NCBI GenBank assembly: GCA_020152595.1
Contig: JAIGNY010001241.1
Location: 704,001 to 768,000 of the forward strand
Length of the DNA: 64,000 nt
Source: Chiridota heheva
Lineage: Eukaryota; Echinodermata; Holothuroidea; Apodida; Chiridotidae
Direction of reading: 5' to 3'
A program made the translations under genes and the position numbers. Positions 34,016 through 46,024 of this stretch are shown here, one piece after another. The notes beneath the pieces are model-generated. The model was given only the letters and a program-made list of their open reading frames with translations, did no database searches and was not told where the DNA came from. Position 1 is the first letter of the stretch, and every line of letters begins with the position of its first letter.

Positions 34016-34700
34016 TTAAAGGCATATGGATAGGTAGAGATCTTATGTTCACTGGAAAAAGCTTTTGATTCTTAATAGAATAGAAAGATTTCATCACATG
34101 ACTCTAACTCATCTGGAAGCCATTTTGCCGGGCAAGAGTCGTTGCGTTTCACGCGTCTTTACACAGCTCAGTCACATCACACATACAACAAACATACTGC
34201 CTGCTACATACTGCTTGCTAACCTACCTACCAGTACCAGTTTAGCAAATTGTATTGTTTTGTTCGCGATTTTACTTTATATTTTCCTAATGTTTGATAAA
34301 TTCACCGGGTATACGAAGAGTAACTTTTACGTGAACACCATCTGATTGTTCGTTATACGCAGACAAAGCCTACATACCTGGTATAAAGTGTTCACTGCAA
34401 ATCCTAGTGGGAACAGAAGGTTGAAAGACATTGCGTCGTGCAGCAGAAACCCATTTCGAAAGTCGATCATAATAAGATGGAAATTGAGAAAACCTCTTTT
34501 TATTCCCCGGCACGTTTATTAGTGCAACCTACGGCACATAAAGATTCTGCCATAATCATCTTACAAAAATAACCTCATATAACAACATGCAAGCGTACGC
34601 AAGTCCAATTAAGTGTACAACAGATGATCGTTCTTGCCAGACAAAATGGCGATATAAACAAAGTCACGTGACCTCATGACCTCAGCTGTAACGCCTTTAA
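34016..34700. mobile_element. TTAA-flanked MITE, family D copy 1
   Basis: TTAAAGGCATATGG at the left; GCTGTAACGCCTTTAA at the right. Internal GATTTCATCACATGACTCTA and, near the right end, AAACAAAGTCACGTGACCTC match the copy at 48413-48954. Confidence 0.8.
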
Positions 34701-34784
34701 CATCTGAATTACGTCAAACCAACCTGCAGCAGTTTCCAAGTTTGGCTAACCAAAGTTTGATTAATGTTTAACCCTAAATTTAAA

Positions 34785-35925
34785 AAAAAAATCATATTCA
34801 TTTTTGCAACCCTCCTTTCATTTGCTTTCATTACAAGTTTGGTTGGAATAGAAGCTAAGATATTTATCTTTTGAGTAATGAAAGCCAAATTAGAAACTAT
34901 TGGACAAAAATATGCAAATTTAATAATTTGTTGCTAAATTTGGTCAACAAATGGCCAATATATTTATAAAGATAACTTCTTGTCAGTATTGAAAGCAGAA
35001 ATTTGTGTTACATATTTAGATTCTTTATGAAATTTCCTTTCCAATGATGCTAATTTAGAATTTTGATTTTGGTCAAATAACCCCTGAAAACTGCAGCAGA
35101 AAAATTACAATACAATACAATACAATCAACTTTATTAAGCACCGGAAACTGGGCAATTTCAGCTCGCAAGATACAATCATGATACATAAAATGAAATGAG
35201 TAAAGAGCTGAAAACATTTAAAAGATAAAAAAGTAAATATACACAATGATGAAAATAATAAAATAGAAAATTGCATATGAAATATTGCACATGGACTATC
35301 TGGAGTGGTTGGCATTATGAAAGGAAATGGCTTTTGGCACAAAGGAATTTCTAAAACGATTTGTGGCGATAGCTGGAAGCCTCATTCTACCACTCCTGGC
35401 AATCAACCTATTCATAAATTCATTGTGTAATGGATGGTTGGTGTCCGCGAGGAGGGACTTAAGTTTGCGATCGAGACTGGAGTGGTAGAATGAGTCTATA
35501 TTTGGTAAATTGCTTTTATTGAAAAGTCGACTCGCTCTTCTGATGACAGAATTGATTCTATAGGTGTCATGCTTGGAGGCACAACCACCCCAGCAAACGA
35601 TGCAATAGCTAAAAACAGATGTAAAAACGGAACGATAAAAAAGTTGTAAAAAAAAAACAAAAACAAAAACACAGTGGTTACGGTAAGACTCGAACCTGGT
35701 GTACTCGCGTGCTGGCTGCGTTCCTATCTAATACACCAGATAATCATTGAAAATGCTGTGGTGAAATTTAATTATTATATGAAAGGGTCCAAATAGAGGG
35801 GGTATGCCTGTATTTATATATCAAATGAAAGGAAATTGCAAGCATTGCCAAATGGCGGTTCAACGAAGCATGTATGATTTTGCATGGTACATGATTTTTT
35901 GAGTAGGTACCCCCTTATAACACGC
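34785..35925 (-). mobile_element. Composite TTAA-type element, copy B (inverted), with a LINE insert
   Basis: Reverse complement of much of copy A: CATTACAAGTTTGG, TTCTTGTCAGTATTGAAAGC, the tRNA-like block near 35670-35735, and AAATGAAAGGAAATTGCAAG. A LINE fragment occupies 35100-35645 at nearly the same internal point where copy A carries its pogo-like MITE. The CCCTTACTC end is missing. Confidence 0.75.
35100..35645 (-). mobile_element. CR1/Rex-like LINE C-terminal fragment and 3' end (antisense)
   Basis: The minus strand reads CWGGCASKHDTYRINSVIRR, TNHPLHNEFMNRLIARSGR and TNRFRNSFVPKAISFHNA with no stop until the end, typical of the last part of CR1-like reverse transcriptases. The 3' tail on that strand is a short ATTGT repeat. 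The frame is intact, suggesting a fairly recent insertion. Confidence 0.85.
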
Positions 35926-36203
35926 TCTCACTTTTTGGTCTAGCGCTCCTTAAATAAAGGGCATGACGGATATTCAAAGGCTATTAAGCATATCCAATTG
36001 CTTCCATTCAACTAACATTGGCAGAGGATTATAAAACAATGAATTAACATATAATACGTTTTCTTGTTGTGATATCACAAAATTTCAATAATATTTGCAT
36101 AATTTAAGGCCTGAAAACTCAACATGCTGTGAAATTGTCAATTTTTAAACCATTTTGCTGGAACTTTTGCTGTTTTCATGGCTTGTAGCATATTTTTTTC
36201 CAG
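35926..36203. other. Intron sequence
   Basis: Nothing supported. Confidence 0.4.
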
Positions 36204-36592
36204 TTAAGGCTGTAACACACTGAATGCGACACGAGGAGCGATTGTTTAGATAATCATACAGGAAACAAATTTGATAAAATGCTTTGACTTTTTGCTCACA
36301 CACAAAGTTTTTAATTGAGGCTTTCTGATACTAGAAAAATTGTTAGAAATGCTCTTTTGTTCAAACTGGAGAAATTCGCTTTAGTGGGGCACGATTTTCT
36401 GTCGCGACCGATTTTTGCTTTAATGAGCGTAGAAAGGCCCTTTTAATCAATTTTCAGTTATCATCTGAATAGTCATGCGATGACGATCCTTCTCTTAAAA
36501 CAAGAGGACAAAATGTTTCTTTTCCTTTGTTTTTTTCAATTTTGTTAAAAAAATCGCTCGCTGCGTCGCGTTCGGTGTGTCATGGGCTTTAA
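36204..36592. mobile_element. TTAA-flanked MITE with ~35-bp inverted repeats
   Basis: TTAAGGCTGTAACACACTGA at the left mirrors TCGGTGTGTCATGGGCTTTAA at the right, and GCGACACGAGGAGCGAT mirrors ATCGCTCGCTGCGTCGC. TTAA at both ends. Single copy in the window. Confidence 0.85.
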
Positions 36593-36749
36593 GCTCAAGT
36601 TGTTACTACCCCTCCATTGATCTCGCGTCTGCTTTGACTAACCTCATTCCCATCAACTCTATTATTTCCTCCTACATTCGCTGCCCTTTACATCAAAATA
36701 TTTGAATCAGATTTGTTATTGATACATAGATGTATTATATTCAAAGAGT

Positions 36750-37105
36750 ATAATGTCGAGGCCGAGTGTTTATATGCGTATTTATGCATGAGTCAAAAGG
36801 ATTTTAGCTTGAGTAGAATGACCCGACCCGACTTTAGGAGGGTCATTTGTGAGTGCAAAATCCTTTGAACCGTGCATTAAATATGCATGTAAACATGACG
36901 GCAAAAACATCAATCTTTTTATATAATTTCCGTGTTAGATCGTTTAAAATACATAGAAAAACAACGAAGAAGAATGAAAAACAACAAAAGTTTACATATA
37001 TTTTTTCGCTTTGTTAAGAAGTTCACCTGTTGTAAAAATGGACTTATCCAAATACTGAAGGTCGTGCATTACAGGATTTTAGAGCACAGGTCATGACAAC
37101 GCAAA
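36750..37105. mobile_element. MITE-like palindromic repeat (AATCCTTTGAACCGTGCATT family)
   Basis: A palindrome around 36755-36895 (GTTTATATGCGTATTTATGC mirrored by GCATTAAATATGCATGTAAAC) is followed by sequence shared with 22345-22630. A related palindrome is at 63590-63725. Confidence 0.65.
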
Positions 37106-37439
37106 TACTCTACTTATAATTATATTTATATTTTGATACTTAAAATGTTCATTAATATTCAAAAGAAGAATTGTGTTCATTGTAAATTGCGTAAAAAAAT
37201 TGTTTTCGTAACTTATGATGCAGTACATATGTTCATTTTAACTCACAAATGAAGATACTATTTGTCATTGGTTTACCTTTTTGCAATTCATAAATACAAA
37301 TTGTTATATTACTTTCACAAACAAGTCTTAATGAAGAATTTTGAAAAAGATGTATCCAAACTTGAAGAAAAAAATTATTGAATAAAACATCAATTTAAAC
37401 CATTTATCATAACTTTTAATGAAGACTTTTTCTTACTGG

Positions 37440-37830
37440 CTTCAAGTGGAAAAATTAATCACACATTCCAATGAAGATATCGTTATTCAAAATTTGCAAA
37501 CTGTTTATTAAACATTCAAATGTAGACATGTATCAAATAATCCAATGAAGTTGTGTTTATTAAATATGCAACTGGGAGGTGTTTCTTAAACATCTAAATA
37601 AAAATGTGTTAAGTAAACATTCAAATAAAAATGTGTTTATTAACATTCAAATAAAGATATGTTTATTAACAATCAAATGCAGATGTATTCATTAAACATT
37701 TAAATGAAGACCTGTTCAAATGCAGATGTATTCATTAAACATTTAAATGAAGACCTGTTTGTCAAACATTTAAACGAAGACATGTTTATTAAACATTCAA
37801 TAAAGATATAAGTATTAGATATTCAAATAA
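37440..37830. repeat. Degenerate ~27-bp tandem repeat (AAACATTCAAATGAAGATGT)
   Basis: A dozen or so loose units of AACATTCAAATAAAGATGTG/TTTATT-type sequence, with an exact local duplication at 37676-37760 (AAATGAAGACCTGTT). Confidence 0.75.
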
Positions 37831-38060
37831 GAACATTATCAAAAACTGCTAATTAATATATGCTCTTTGTGGTAAAAGTGGAAAGATGATTACTAGAAAA
37901 TTTAAAATAAAGTCATGAAGACATGTTATGAATTTTGTCTGATAATGGGGAATAATAGGTATTTTTAGGTATTGTTGGTTTTTGGTTGTAAATGGAAACA
38001 CTTTGTGAAACATTTCGTTAAATAAATTAAAGGAAGCATATACTATACAAGTCATTGAAC

Positions 38061-38653
38061 CCCTTACTCTACCACACGGCGATATTTTTGCCATTTTGGG
38101 TCTCCCATCTTTGACCCTGCCCCCCCCCCTCCTCCAAGCGAGTTTTTAAAAAAGTGCGGGTAGAGCAAGGGTGTTAATCAACCCGCGACAAGTGCGCCAA
38201 CTCAAAAATATATGCAGCATGGGCGGCCCACTGGGTCACCGAAGCGGAACGAGCCCGACTCTGCTGCTCGTAAGACAGAGGACCCTTCAATAATCAGCCT
38301 GTGTATAACCCTTACTCTACCACATGGCGATATTATCACCGTTTTGGCTCTCCCACCTTTGACCTCGCCTCCCAAGCGCGTTTTCAGAAAAATGCTGGTA
38401 GATTAAGGGTTAATCAACCTGCGACAAGTGCGGCAACTCAAAAATATATGCAGCATGGTCCTGGTGGGCCGCCCACTGGGTCACCTAAGCGAAACGAGTC
38501 CGACTCTGCTGCTCGTAAGACGGAGGACCCTTCAATAATCAGCCTGTGCTTAACCCTTACTCTACCACGCGGCGATAATATGGCCGTTTTGGGTCCCCCA
38601 TCTTTGACCCCGCCTCCCAAGCGCGTTTACAAAAAGTGGTGGTAGAGTAAGGG
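38061..38653. mobile_element. Tandem array of three ~100-bp TTAA mini-MITEs with duplicated spacer
   Basis: Mini-elements at 38061-38172, 38309-38409 and 38554-38653 each start CCCTTACTCTACCAC and end with its inverse (GTGGTAGAGTAAGGG in the best copy). TTAA is kept on one side of two of them. The two spacers (136 and 144 bp) are near identical and GC-richer (CCGCCCACTGGGTCAC, CGACTCTGCTGCTCGTAAGA). Period is about 246 bp. The same termini begin composite copy A at 13524. Confidence 0.85.
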
Positions 38654-38654
38654 G

Positions 38655-39255
38655 TAAAGGATTCATTCAAGGGTTAGGCAAGTCCACCGCATATAAAAGA
38701 GGACTTTTAAAGAAAGAAAATAGTATAGAAAGCATTCAAAAATCTTATTCCGTTAAGGAGATATTCAAGTTTAAAGTTTGATATCATTTGTATAAAAACG
38801 ACCGAAACCAGATGAGTTTTGATGTCATTGCTTCAGATTCCCCAAAGTCTTTATGTATTCGCTCATATTTTGTCCTGCGATTTTGTGGCTTAACAATCAT
38901 TGGATACGTCAGGAAAGTAGGAGACAGAATCTAGTATGCTTAATTATAATTTACCACTTGAAGAAAATTTGAGGGAAAATAATTCAAATAGTAGAAAAAG
39001 GAAAATAATTTTCTTCAAAATACATAAACAATTGTTGAGAATGTGCGGATGAAGGCATCAACCTCATATAGTAGACTTACCACACCAGGCATTTCTACAC
39101 AGATAAGACAGAGCTTTGAAGTTTGATAATTCCTCAATGGTATAAGCGTTTTGAATGCTCCCCTCACCGTTTTGTGACTTATAAAATTCTCTTTCATATA
39201 AGATACATTTACTTGACCACTGAACTATTACTTGACCACTGAACTAATCCTTTAA
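38655..39255. mobile_element. TTAA-type foldback MITE, family B copy 4
   Basis: Left AAAGGATTCATTCAAGGG..., right ending GAACTAATCCTTTAA, arms as in the other copies. The right terminus is partially duplicated (CTTGACCACTGAACTATTA then CTTGACCACTGAACTAATCC), resembling the first step of the 35-bp array. It abuts the mini-MITE array. Confidence 0.85.
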
Positions 39256-39489
39256 GTATATGATATTCATCTCACAAGCATGTTCTTGTTATACTGATGA
39301 TTGATCGTTTTCATTAGTTTTGTGATAAAAGACATCATAATTTACTTTTTGTATTATTTAAATCACTGGAAGGTGATAGTTGAGGTGAGTGCATGTGTAT
39401 CAGGTCGAGCCTGGTTTCGTAGATGTACAGTAGCTCTTTCAGTGGTGATTGGTATGATTTGGTGTCATTGCTTCTACAGGTAGCTGATT

Positions 39490-40905
39490 TTACTAGGCTG
39501 GGGTACACCCTAGGCATAGTCACACTGGGGTGCTTGATGTGTAGAACTCACAATAGTGGAAATATGGGGCCAGTGCTTCTCCAACTTACATTGGTTGTTA
39601 GTGACATTCCAAGTTAATTGGCTTTTTTAGGCTTGTGCTCACCCTAGGCATACTTACACTGGGGTGCTTGATGTGTAGAGCTCACAATAGTAGAAATATG
39701 GGGCCAGTGCTTCTCCAACTTACATTGGTTATTAGTGACATTCCAAGTTAATTGGCTTTTGTAGGCTTGTGCTCACCCTAGGCATACACACACTGGGGTG
39801 CTTGATGTGTAGAGCTCACAATAGTAGAAATATGGGGCCAGTGCTCCTCCAACTTACATAGGTTAATAGTGACATTCCAAGTTAATTGGCTTTTCTAGGC
39901 TTTTGCTCACTCTAGGCATACTCACACTGGGGTGCTTGATGTGTAGAGCTCACAATAGTGGAAATATGGGGCCAGTGCTTCTCTAACTTACATTGGTTAT
40001 TAGTGACATTCCAAGTTAATTGGCTTTTCTAGGCTTGTGCTCACCCTAGGCATACTCACACTGGGGTGCTTGATGTGTAGAGCTCACAATAGTGGAAATA
40101 TGGGGCCAGTGCTTCTCCAACTTACATTGGTTATTAGTGACATTCCAAGTTAATTGGCTTTTGTAGGCTTGTGCTCACCCTAGGCATACACACATTGGGG
40201 TGCTTGATGTGTAGAGCTCACAATAGTGAAAATATGGGGCCAGTGCTTCTCCAACTTACATTGGTTATTAGTGACATTCCAAGTTAATTGGCTTTTGTAG
40301 GCTTGTGCTCACCCTAGGCATACTTACACTGGGGTGCTTGATGTGTAGAGCTCACAATAGTGGAAATATGGGGCCAGTGCTTCTCCAACTTACATTGGTT
40401 ATTAGTGACATTCCAAGTTAATTGGCTTTTCTAGGCTTGTGCTCACTCTAGGCATACTCACATTGGTGCTTGATGTGTAGAGCTCACAATAGTGGAAATA
40501 TGGGGCCAGTGCTTCTCCAAATTACGTTGGTTATTAGTGATGTTCCAAGTTAATTGGCTTTTCTAGGCTTGTGCTCACTCTAGGCATACTCACATTGGGG
40601 TGCTTGATGTGTAGAGCTCACAATAGTGGAAATATGGGGCCAGTGCTTCTCCAAATTACATTGGTTATTAGTGATGTTCCAAGTTACTGGTTTTTCTAGC
40701 CTTGTGCTCACCCTAGGTATAATTTCACTGGGGTGCTTGCTGTTTAGAGCTCACAGGAGTTGAATTATGGGGCAAGTGGTTCTCCAACTTTCATTGGTTA
40801 TTAGTGATGTTCCAAGTTACTGGTTTTTCTAGCCTTGTGCTTACCCTAGGTAAAATCTCACCAGGATGTTTGATGTGTAGAGCTCACAAAAGTTGAAATA
40901 TTGGG
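39490..40905. repeat. Tandem array, ~134-bp units
   Basis: About ten to eleven copies of a unit with GGGGTGCTTGATGTGTAGAG, AATATGGGGCCAGTGCTTCT and GACATTCCAAGTTAATTGGC. The last two copies (from about 40680) are clearly more diverged. No coding support. Confidence 0.95.
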
Positions 40906-40984
40906 CAAATGGTGTCTATAGATACTAGTATTAGCTCTTTTAGTGGCAGTCGTCAAGCTACAAATTAGCCAAAGGCTTAAAGGA

Positions 40985-41215
40985 TACATCATGGGACATT
41001 CTCTGGCTGGTCACACACATAACGTACCAGCAAATGGCCCCAGCGGGCAATCTTCCAGAGGTCCACTGGGGCCATGCTCTGGCTGGTAGTACACGTAACA
41101 TACCAGATAACAGCCACAGCAGACCCCTGCAATCTCCTAAGGGTCCACTGGCCATGCTCTGGCTGGTCACACATGTATTGTACCAGAGAATGGCCCCAGT
41201 GGGCCCAGTGAGTTT
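40985..41215. repeat. Three ~85-bp tandem copies
   Basis: CTCTGGCTGGTCACAC + GTACCAG...GGCCCC + TCCACTGG recurs three times. Confidence 0.85.
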
Positions 41216-41339
41216 TAAGTATGGGTTGCAGATAGCAGTAATTTTTAAAGAAAAGTGAGCCTACCTCCACATTTTATAAAATCAAATTTTGTTTCTTCTA
41301 CTTGTCTGGTGATGGACCATGCCAAAATATGAAGAAAAA

Positions 41340-41865
41340 AAAAGGTGTATTTTAGCTTCTGTATCCCATTACATGTGTATTTTAGCTTTGTATCTCATAC
41401 AAGTGTATTTTAGCTTCTCTTTCTCATACATTTGTATTTTAGCTTTTGCATCTCATACAAGTGTATTTTAGCTTCTCTATCTCATACAAGTGTATTTTAG
41501 CTTTTGTATCTCATACAAGTGTCTTTTAGCTTCTGCATCTCATACAAGTGTATTTTAGCTTTTGTATCTCATACAAGTGTATTTTAGCTTCTGTATCTCA
41601 TACAAGTGTCTTTTAGCTTCTGTATCTCATACAAATGTATTTTAGCTTCTGTATCTCATACAATTGTATTTTAGCTTTGTATCTCATACAAGTGTATTTT
41701 AGCTTCTATCTCATATAAGTGTATTTTAGCTTCTGTATCTCATACAAGTGTATTTTAGCTTCTGTATCTCATACAAGTGTATTTTAGCTTCTCTATCTCA
41801 TGCAAGTGTATTTTAGCTTCTGTATCTCATACAAGTGTATTTTAGCTTCTGTATCTCATATCACA
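41340..41865. repeat. Minisatellite, ~29-bp units (TCTCATACAAGTGTATTTTA)
   Basis: About 18 units of GTATTTTAGCTTCTGTATCT + CATACAAGT, with CTTTTAGC and TTTTGTATC variants. Confidence 0.95.
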
Positions 41866-42144
41866 TCACTTTTCAAATTCTTTCATGCAGTGTTTTAATC
41901 TGCCAAATGCAAATGTATCTGCAAGAAATTTTTGTGATGTAAAAAAAAACAGTGCAAGTGCAAATTGTTTGAAATATTGTTACACTCTGATAAAATCAAA
42001 TTCAGATTTTTGACTATCATTGTTACCATGTTTTTGTGTGTAAATGCATTTTGTACTTTAATCATGGTACTGTGTAAGGTTGGAATTTTTGTATTATGAT
42101 ATAAGTATAGAGTATACACATTTCCTGATAATGCAGATTTTTTT

Positions 42145-42225
42145 TTTTAAATGTTGTATTCCAAAAGCTGGAATTTGTCATTCCAAAAGCTGGAATTTGT
42201 CATTCCAAAAGCTGGAATTTGTCAT
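42145..42225. repeat. Short palindromic tandem repeat (22 bp)
   Basis: Three copies of CATTCCAAAAGCTGGAATTT; the core TTCCAAAAGCTGGAA is near-palindromic. Confidence 0.85.
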
Positions 42226-42623
42226 AGATGTACCTTAGATTTGTGTTATCTTTAATGAAAAGAGAATTGATCATGTCCATAGGAACTTGTCATTTGTTGA
42301 AAAATATTGGTAAAGTGCGAAAATTGATTGGAATTTTTTTATGCCAGTCATTTTCAGACAGACATTTGTCACATCATTAAAACTCATTATCTCTTGAATA
42401 GAACAAGATATACAGTACAGTTTTTTTTCTTTCTTCACAGCTCTTTTTGTATTTTTGTCCTCTATCAAATGAAGTATCAAATGTGTCTGCCTACTGAATT
42501 ACATATAAACAACTTTTGAATTAGCTTATAATATTGAACTTATTTACTGTCTTTCTTCAATGTCTTTAAATATATGAAATGAAGTTTAAACTAGTGGGTT
42601 TAATTTTTATTTTTTATTTTTAG
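42226..42623. other. Intron sequence before exon 14
   Basis: Nothing supported until the T-rich acceptor tract. Confidence 0.4.
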
Positions 42624-42671
42624 GACAGCGACGAGAGCAGTGAACTCTCCTCTCCAACAGAAGACCTCAAG
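42624..42671 (+). CDS. WDFY3: WDFY3 exon 14 (48 bp)
   Basis: Acceptor TTTTATTTTTAG, donor GTAATG; phase 0 on both sides. It encodes DSDESSELSSPTEDLK, an acidic linker comparable with the human stretch DLDDEVGSPAEEFK that follows the FPF motif of exon 12. The short length and acidic content make it an independent small exon. Confidence 0.85.
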
Positions 42672-43146
42672 GTAATGAAGTTTTGTAATGTCATGTAAAT
42701 TAGATCACATAGAAGACACCAAGGAATGAGGTGTATGGACAAGGGGTAGAACCCCCACTGAACATGCTGAAAATGTGCAAATTTTTGCTAATAGGATGGA
42801 TACATTTTTTTGGGAAAATGCAGGTTAAAACGGTTCTTATTAATGTGAAAAGTAAAACAGGGTTGTGGGCATAATTTCCTGGTGGGTTGCAAATTTTTGA
42901 ACTCAAATTTAATGGAATATGTAGGAAAAAGTGCAAGTGAAAATTATGGACTCTTATTCCTATGCTTATGAATGTTATATGCCCACACAATGAGCATCCA
43001 TACATGTTATCGCATATTTTGCATTGTCTTTAACCTCAGTGCCACCCCCTCCCCTGGAAATGCCCTCAGTACTGGAAATGCCTGAATGCGAGCAAGGGTG
43101 GACGACAAAGGTTAATTGCAATGAATTAAAAATGGGGTTATAGCTC
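42672..43146. other. Intron sequence, nothing recognised
   Basis: No supported feature. Confidence 0.4.
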
Positions 43147-43316
43147 AGCATAGCAAGGTTTAATGTCCCAATAGCATCTAAAGCTGGATATTATATCAAG
43201 ATGGCCATGACCATTGATAACCAGTTGTGAACTCACTGGTTGCAGATCCACCGGGATACAAATCCGGGACGTGCAGGTGAGAGGACAAAGCATGAACCAC
43301 TACACCACAGAGGTCT
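43147..43316 (-). mobile_element. tRNA-derived SINE, family 1 (inverted copy)
   Basis: The reverse complement reads TGTGGTGTAGTGGTTCATGC (box A) and GGATTTGTATCCCGGTGG (box B region), with the body shared with 11886-12075, ending ATTAAACCTTGCTATGC. Confidence 0.88.
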
Positions 43317-44350
43317 GTTATGACATCAACCGTCTGTGACTGAGGTTCTGAACTCCAGACGATGCAATACATATTGGAATTCCCCCTGCTCCAGGATCCA
43401 TTCTCTACATAAAGAAGAATGCCAAAGCCTAGAACTGTTTTAATCAATGGATTAAAGTTGTTTAGTGTGTGGGCACAGCAGCAGAAGAAATATACTCATT
43501 TTGTTAATAAGGACACCCTTGGTGCTTACGAAAATAAATGAACCACTTTTTTTATAGCTTAATTTCCTTCCTAATAAGCACCATGCTAAAACCTGTTCCT
43601 CATTGAAATATGGAAAGAATAACTACTGTGCTGTATTCACCTGGCTTGATATTTATATTCTCATGTTAGGCTGCTGACAAGTAATGGTGTTTGCCGGTTG
43701 AATTGGCCTAGCAGGACTCTTTCTGGCTTTCTACACTCAATGTGTGTACTAGAAAAGACATTAGTATATTGGAAAAATGTAAACAGCGTTTTTGATGTTG
43801 GGATAGGATGTTATTGTCAAACAGTCAAAGAAAATGTTAGGTGGGTGATAATTAGAGCATGGGCACTTATTACGTCGAATACAGTATTTTCTCCTTCGGT
43901 ATCAGTCACTATGTTGCTTCTAAATCCAACCTTACATTAAGAATTTTTGGCCCCTATACCCCCCCAACCCAACACCCTCCATTTTCTCAAAATCAGGGGT
44001 ATTCTACACCATTCAACTGGAGAGACTCTTCACATTTCATTGACTAGCAACCAGCTATTGTTAGACCATACACAACACAGGGTAATCTTTACCTTCTTAA
44101 TGACAGCATCTTCATAGTCTATTCACAGTTCACTTGTTACACTGTACACAATAGGTCATTCATCTTGGGCTCAAGCCACATGACTGCTGTTCAGTGATGT
44201 GAATCAGATTAGTCCTTGGCTGAGCCTAAATATAAATATACATTATATGCTTGGGAGGACTTTGTGTAAAACCCATGAATGATTGATGGACCATTCTTCA
44301 TAAGGCTGGTTATTTCCTCATGATTTCTCATCTTTCATCTTAACTCACAG
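43317..44350. other. Intron sequence, nothing recognised
   Basis: About 1 kb without coding matches. The short open frames at 43698-43940 and 43859-44047 have no similarity I can name. Confidence 0.5.
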
Positions 44351-44533
44351 TTTATACCAGGAAGTGATATCCCAATCTTTGGTGCTAAAGTGATCGAGAA
44401 GAACATTCCCATCAACCTAACAACCCATCCAGGGAAGCGGTTTGTCCTTGACCTTATAAGGGTCATTGTGGTGGACAGCCTGTCGTTGCCGATGCCAAGC
44501 AAGGGTTTCTGTGTCCTGGATATACTTTTAGAG
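44351..44533 (+). CDS. WDFY3: WDFY3 exon 15
   Basis: Acceptor TCTTAACTCACAG, donor GTACAA (weak at +5); 183 bp, phase 0 on both sides. It encodes HPGKRFVLDLIRVIVVDSL, matching human HPAKKFVFDFMRVLIIDNL, then LDILLE. Confidence 0.96.
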
Positions 44534-45091
44534 GTACAACACTTTATCTTTAAGCCAATGTGACATTTTCCCTCGAAATTTTGAAAGGTTTTGAAAACTA
44601 TAAAATTATAATGTTTTACATGATATCTTCTTTGAAAAAATTGTAAAGCATCTGAGAAAAATCCTAGTATGGTGGTACAAAAAACAGTACAGGATTAGTG
44701 AAAGTTAACAATGAATATTTTGCCCTGTTTTGAGCAAGAATCACATAAATTAGGTTTAAAGTTGAAATCAATAAAATAATTCAAATTTCTAAACATATTT
44801 TATAACAGAATAAACAGAATGGAATAATTTGATGAGAAGAAATGAAAAATCAAGATTCTCTTTTTAAGTGATTTACAGCTGTCTAAGCAGGGGACTTACA
44901 ATTTCTGCCTTCTCTTCCTAATATCACAACTCTTCCATACATTAAAAAGTATTCAATCTTAGATATATTCTGTTCAGAATTTCAAGTTCTTCCTGGAGAT
45001 AATCAAATCTCTATCTGTCCACATACATTTTAAGTGACTTTATTTTAAATACTTTGGAGAGTATAATATTTATGATTTTTTTCTCTTCCAG
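44534..45091. other. Intron sequence, nothing recognised
   Basis: AT-rich intron of 558 bp between exons 15 and 16. No repeat or inverted structure seen. Confidence 0.5.
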
Positions 45092-45293
45092 ACTTGCCCC
45101 GACAGAGCCTCAATGAGTCAGATCAATGAATTCCAGACTGAGCTGTTGTCGTTACTGATGGCTCGTCTCCTTGCGGGAGATGTGCTGTTGGGCAAGAACA
45201 GTGCCCTGCCGATTACATCGGGTGGCAGCTACAACAATCAAATCCAGAATGTGTTCTACTTTTGTTCCAGAGTTGTGGATAAACTCTGGCAAG
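45092..45293 (+). CDS. WDFY3: WDFY3 exon 16
   Basis: Acceptor TTTCTCTTCCAG, donor GTGAGG; 202 bp, phase 0 in and phase 1 out. It encodes LLAGDVLLGKNSALPIT, LPITSGGSY and QNVFYFCSRVVDKLWQ, almost identical to human. Confidence 0.97.
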
Positions 45294-45370
45294 GTGAGGG
45301 GTTGACGAATAATCAGCAAGCTTGTTGGAAATATTCTTTTATCATCCTGGAAGCAAATGTTTTCATTCTT

Positions 45371-45662
45371 ACTTTAGAGTTGTTGCAAGGTGCAGTGGCT
45401 CAGTGCTTAAAGGAGACATGCCCATAGCGAAAGGGACTGGGTTCATCTCTTATGGCCTAAGTGCAAGACTCTTAACTCAACCTGCCCCAGTCCACTAAGC
45501 TGTAGAATAAATATGCTGGGGAGTTGACCTGTGATGGACTGGCATCCTATCCAGGGGGAGTTGTGCTCTCATTCGCTTACGCTAAGGAAACCAGGGTAAT
45601 CACCGGCTTGACGGCCCTTCATGGCTTGTGTATGGATTTCAACTAACTTTAGAGCTGTTGCA
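45371..45662 (+). mobile_element. tRNA-derived SINE, family 3, with target duplication
   Basis: The head has CAGTGGCTCAGTGCTTAAAG (box A) and GGACTGGGTTCATCTCTT (box B). The body includes GACTGGCATCCTATCCAGGG, resembling the core of several metazoan SINE families. Direct repeats ACTTTAGAGTTGTTGCA (45371-45387) and ACTTTAGAGCTGTTGCA (45646-45662) differ at one base and mark the insertion. Confidence 0.92.
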
Positions 45663-46024
45663 ATTCCCTGCGCAACAAAGTCGGACAAGGCTTATATTTT
45701 TACACCCATTTTGTTTGTCATCAACATATGTCAAGAAGTAAAATAAAAAAAAAAAGGAAAATCCTTTCCTTTAACCAATGAAGGCTCATAAAGCTGGTGT
45801 TTATCCTTAGTTTTTGTGGTCCATGTTGATGACTTTTCCTGGACAGAACACCAGTCCAGTGCAGGTTGACTGTCCAGTATTAATAGTACAGGCAGTCATT
45901 TCCAGTTGAGCAGACTAAGACAATAAAACTTTCAAACACTAAAATGCTCCTATCATTCACTTTCTCAAGCCACATTTCCAAAGCCTGCATATAAACATAT
46001 ATATTTGCTTCAATTATTCTACAG

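Noticed and set aside
38212..38645. Open frames with a repeated SPKRNE-SAARKTEDPSIISL peptide
   Set aside because: They are produced by two near-identical GC-rich spacers in a mini-MITE array and end in the MITE; no similarity to known proteins that I recognise.
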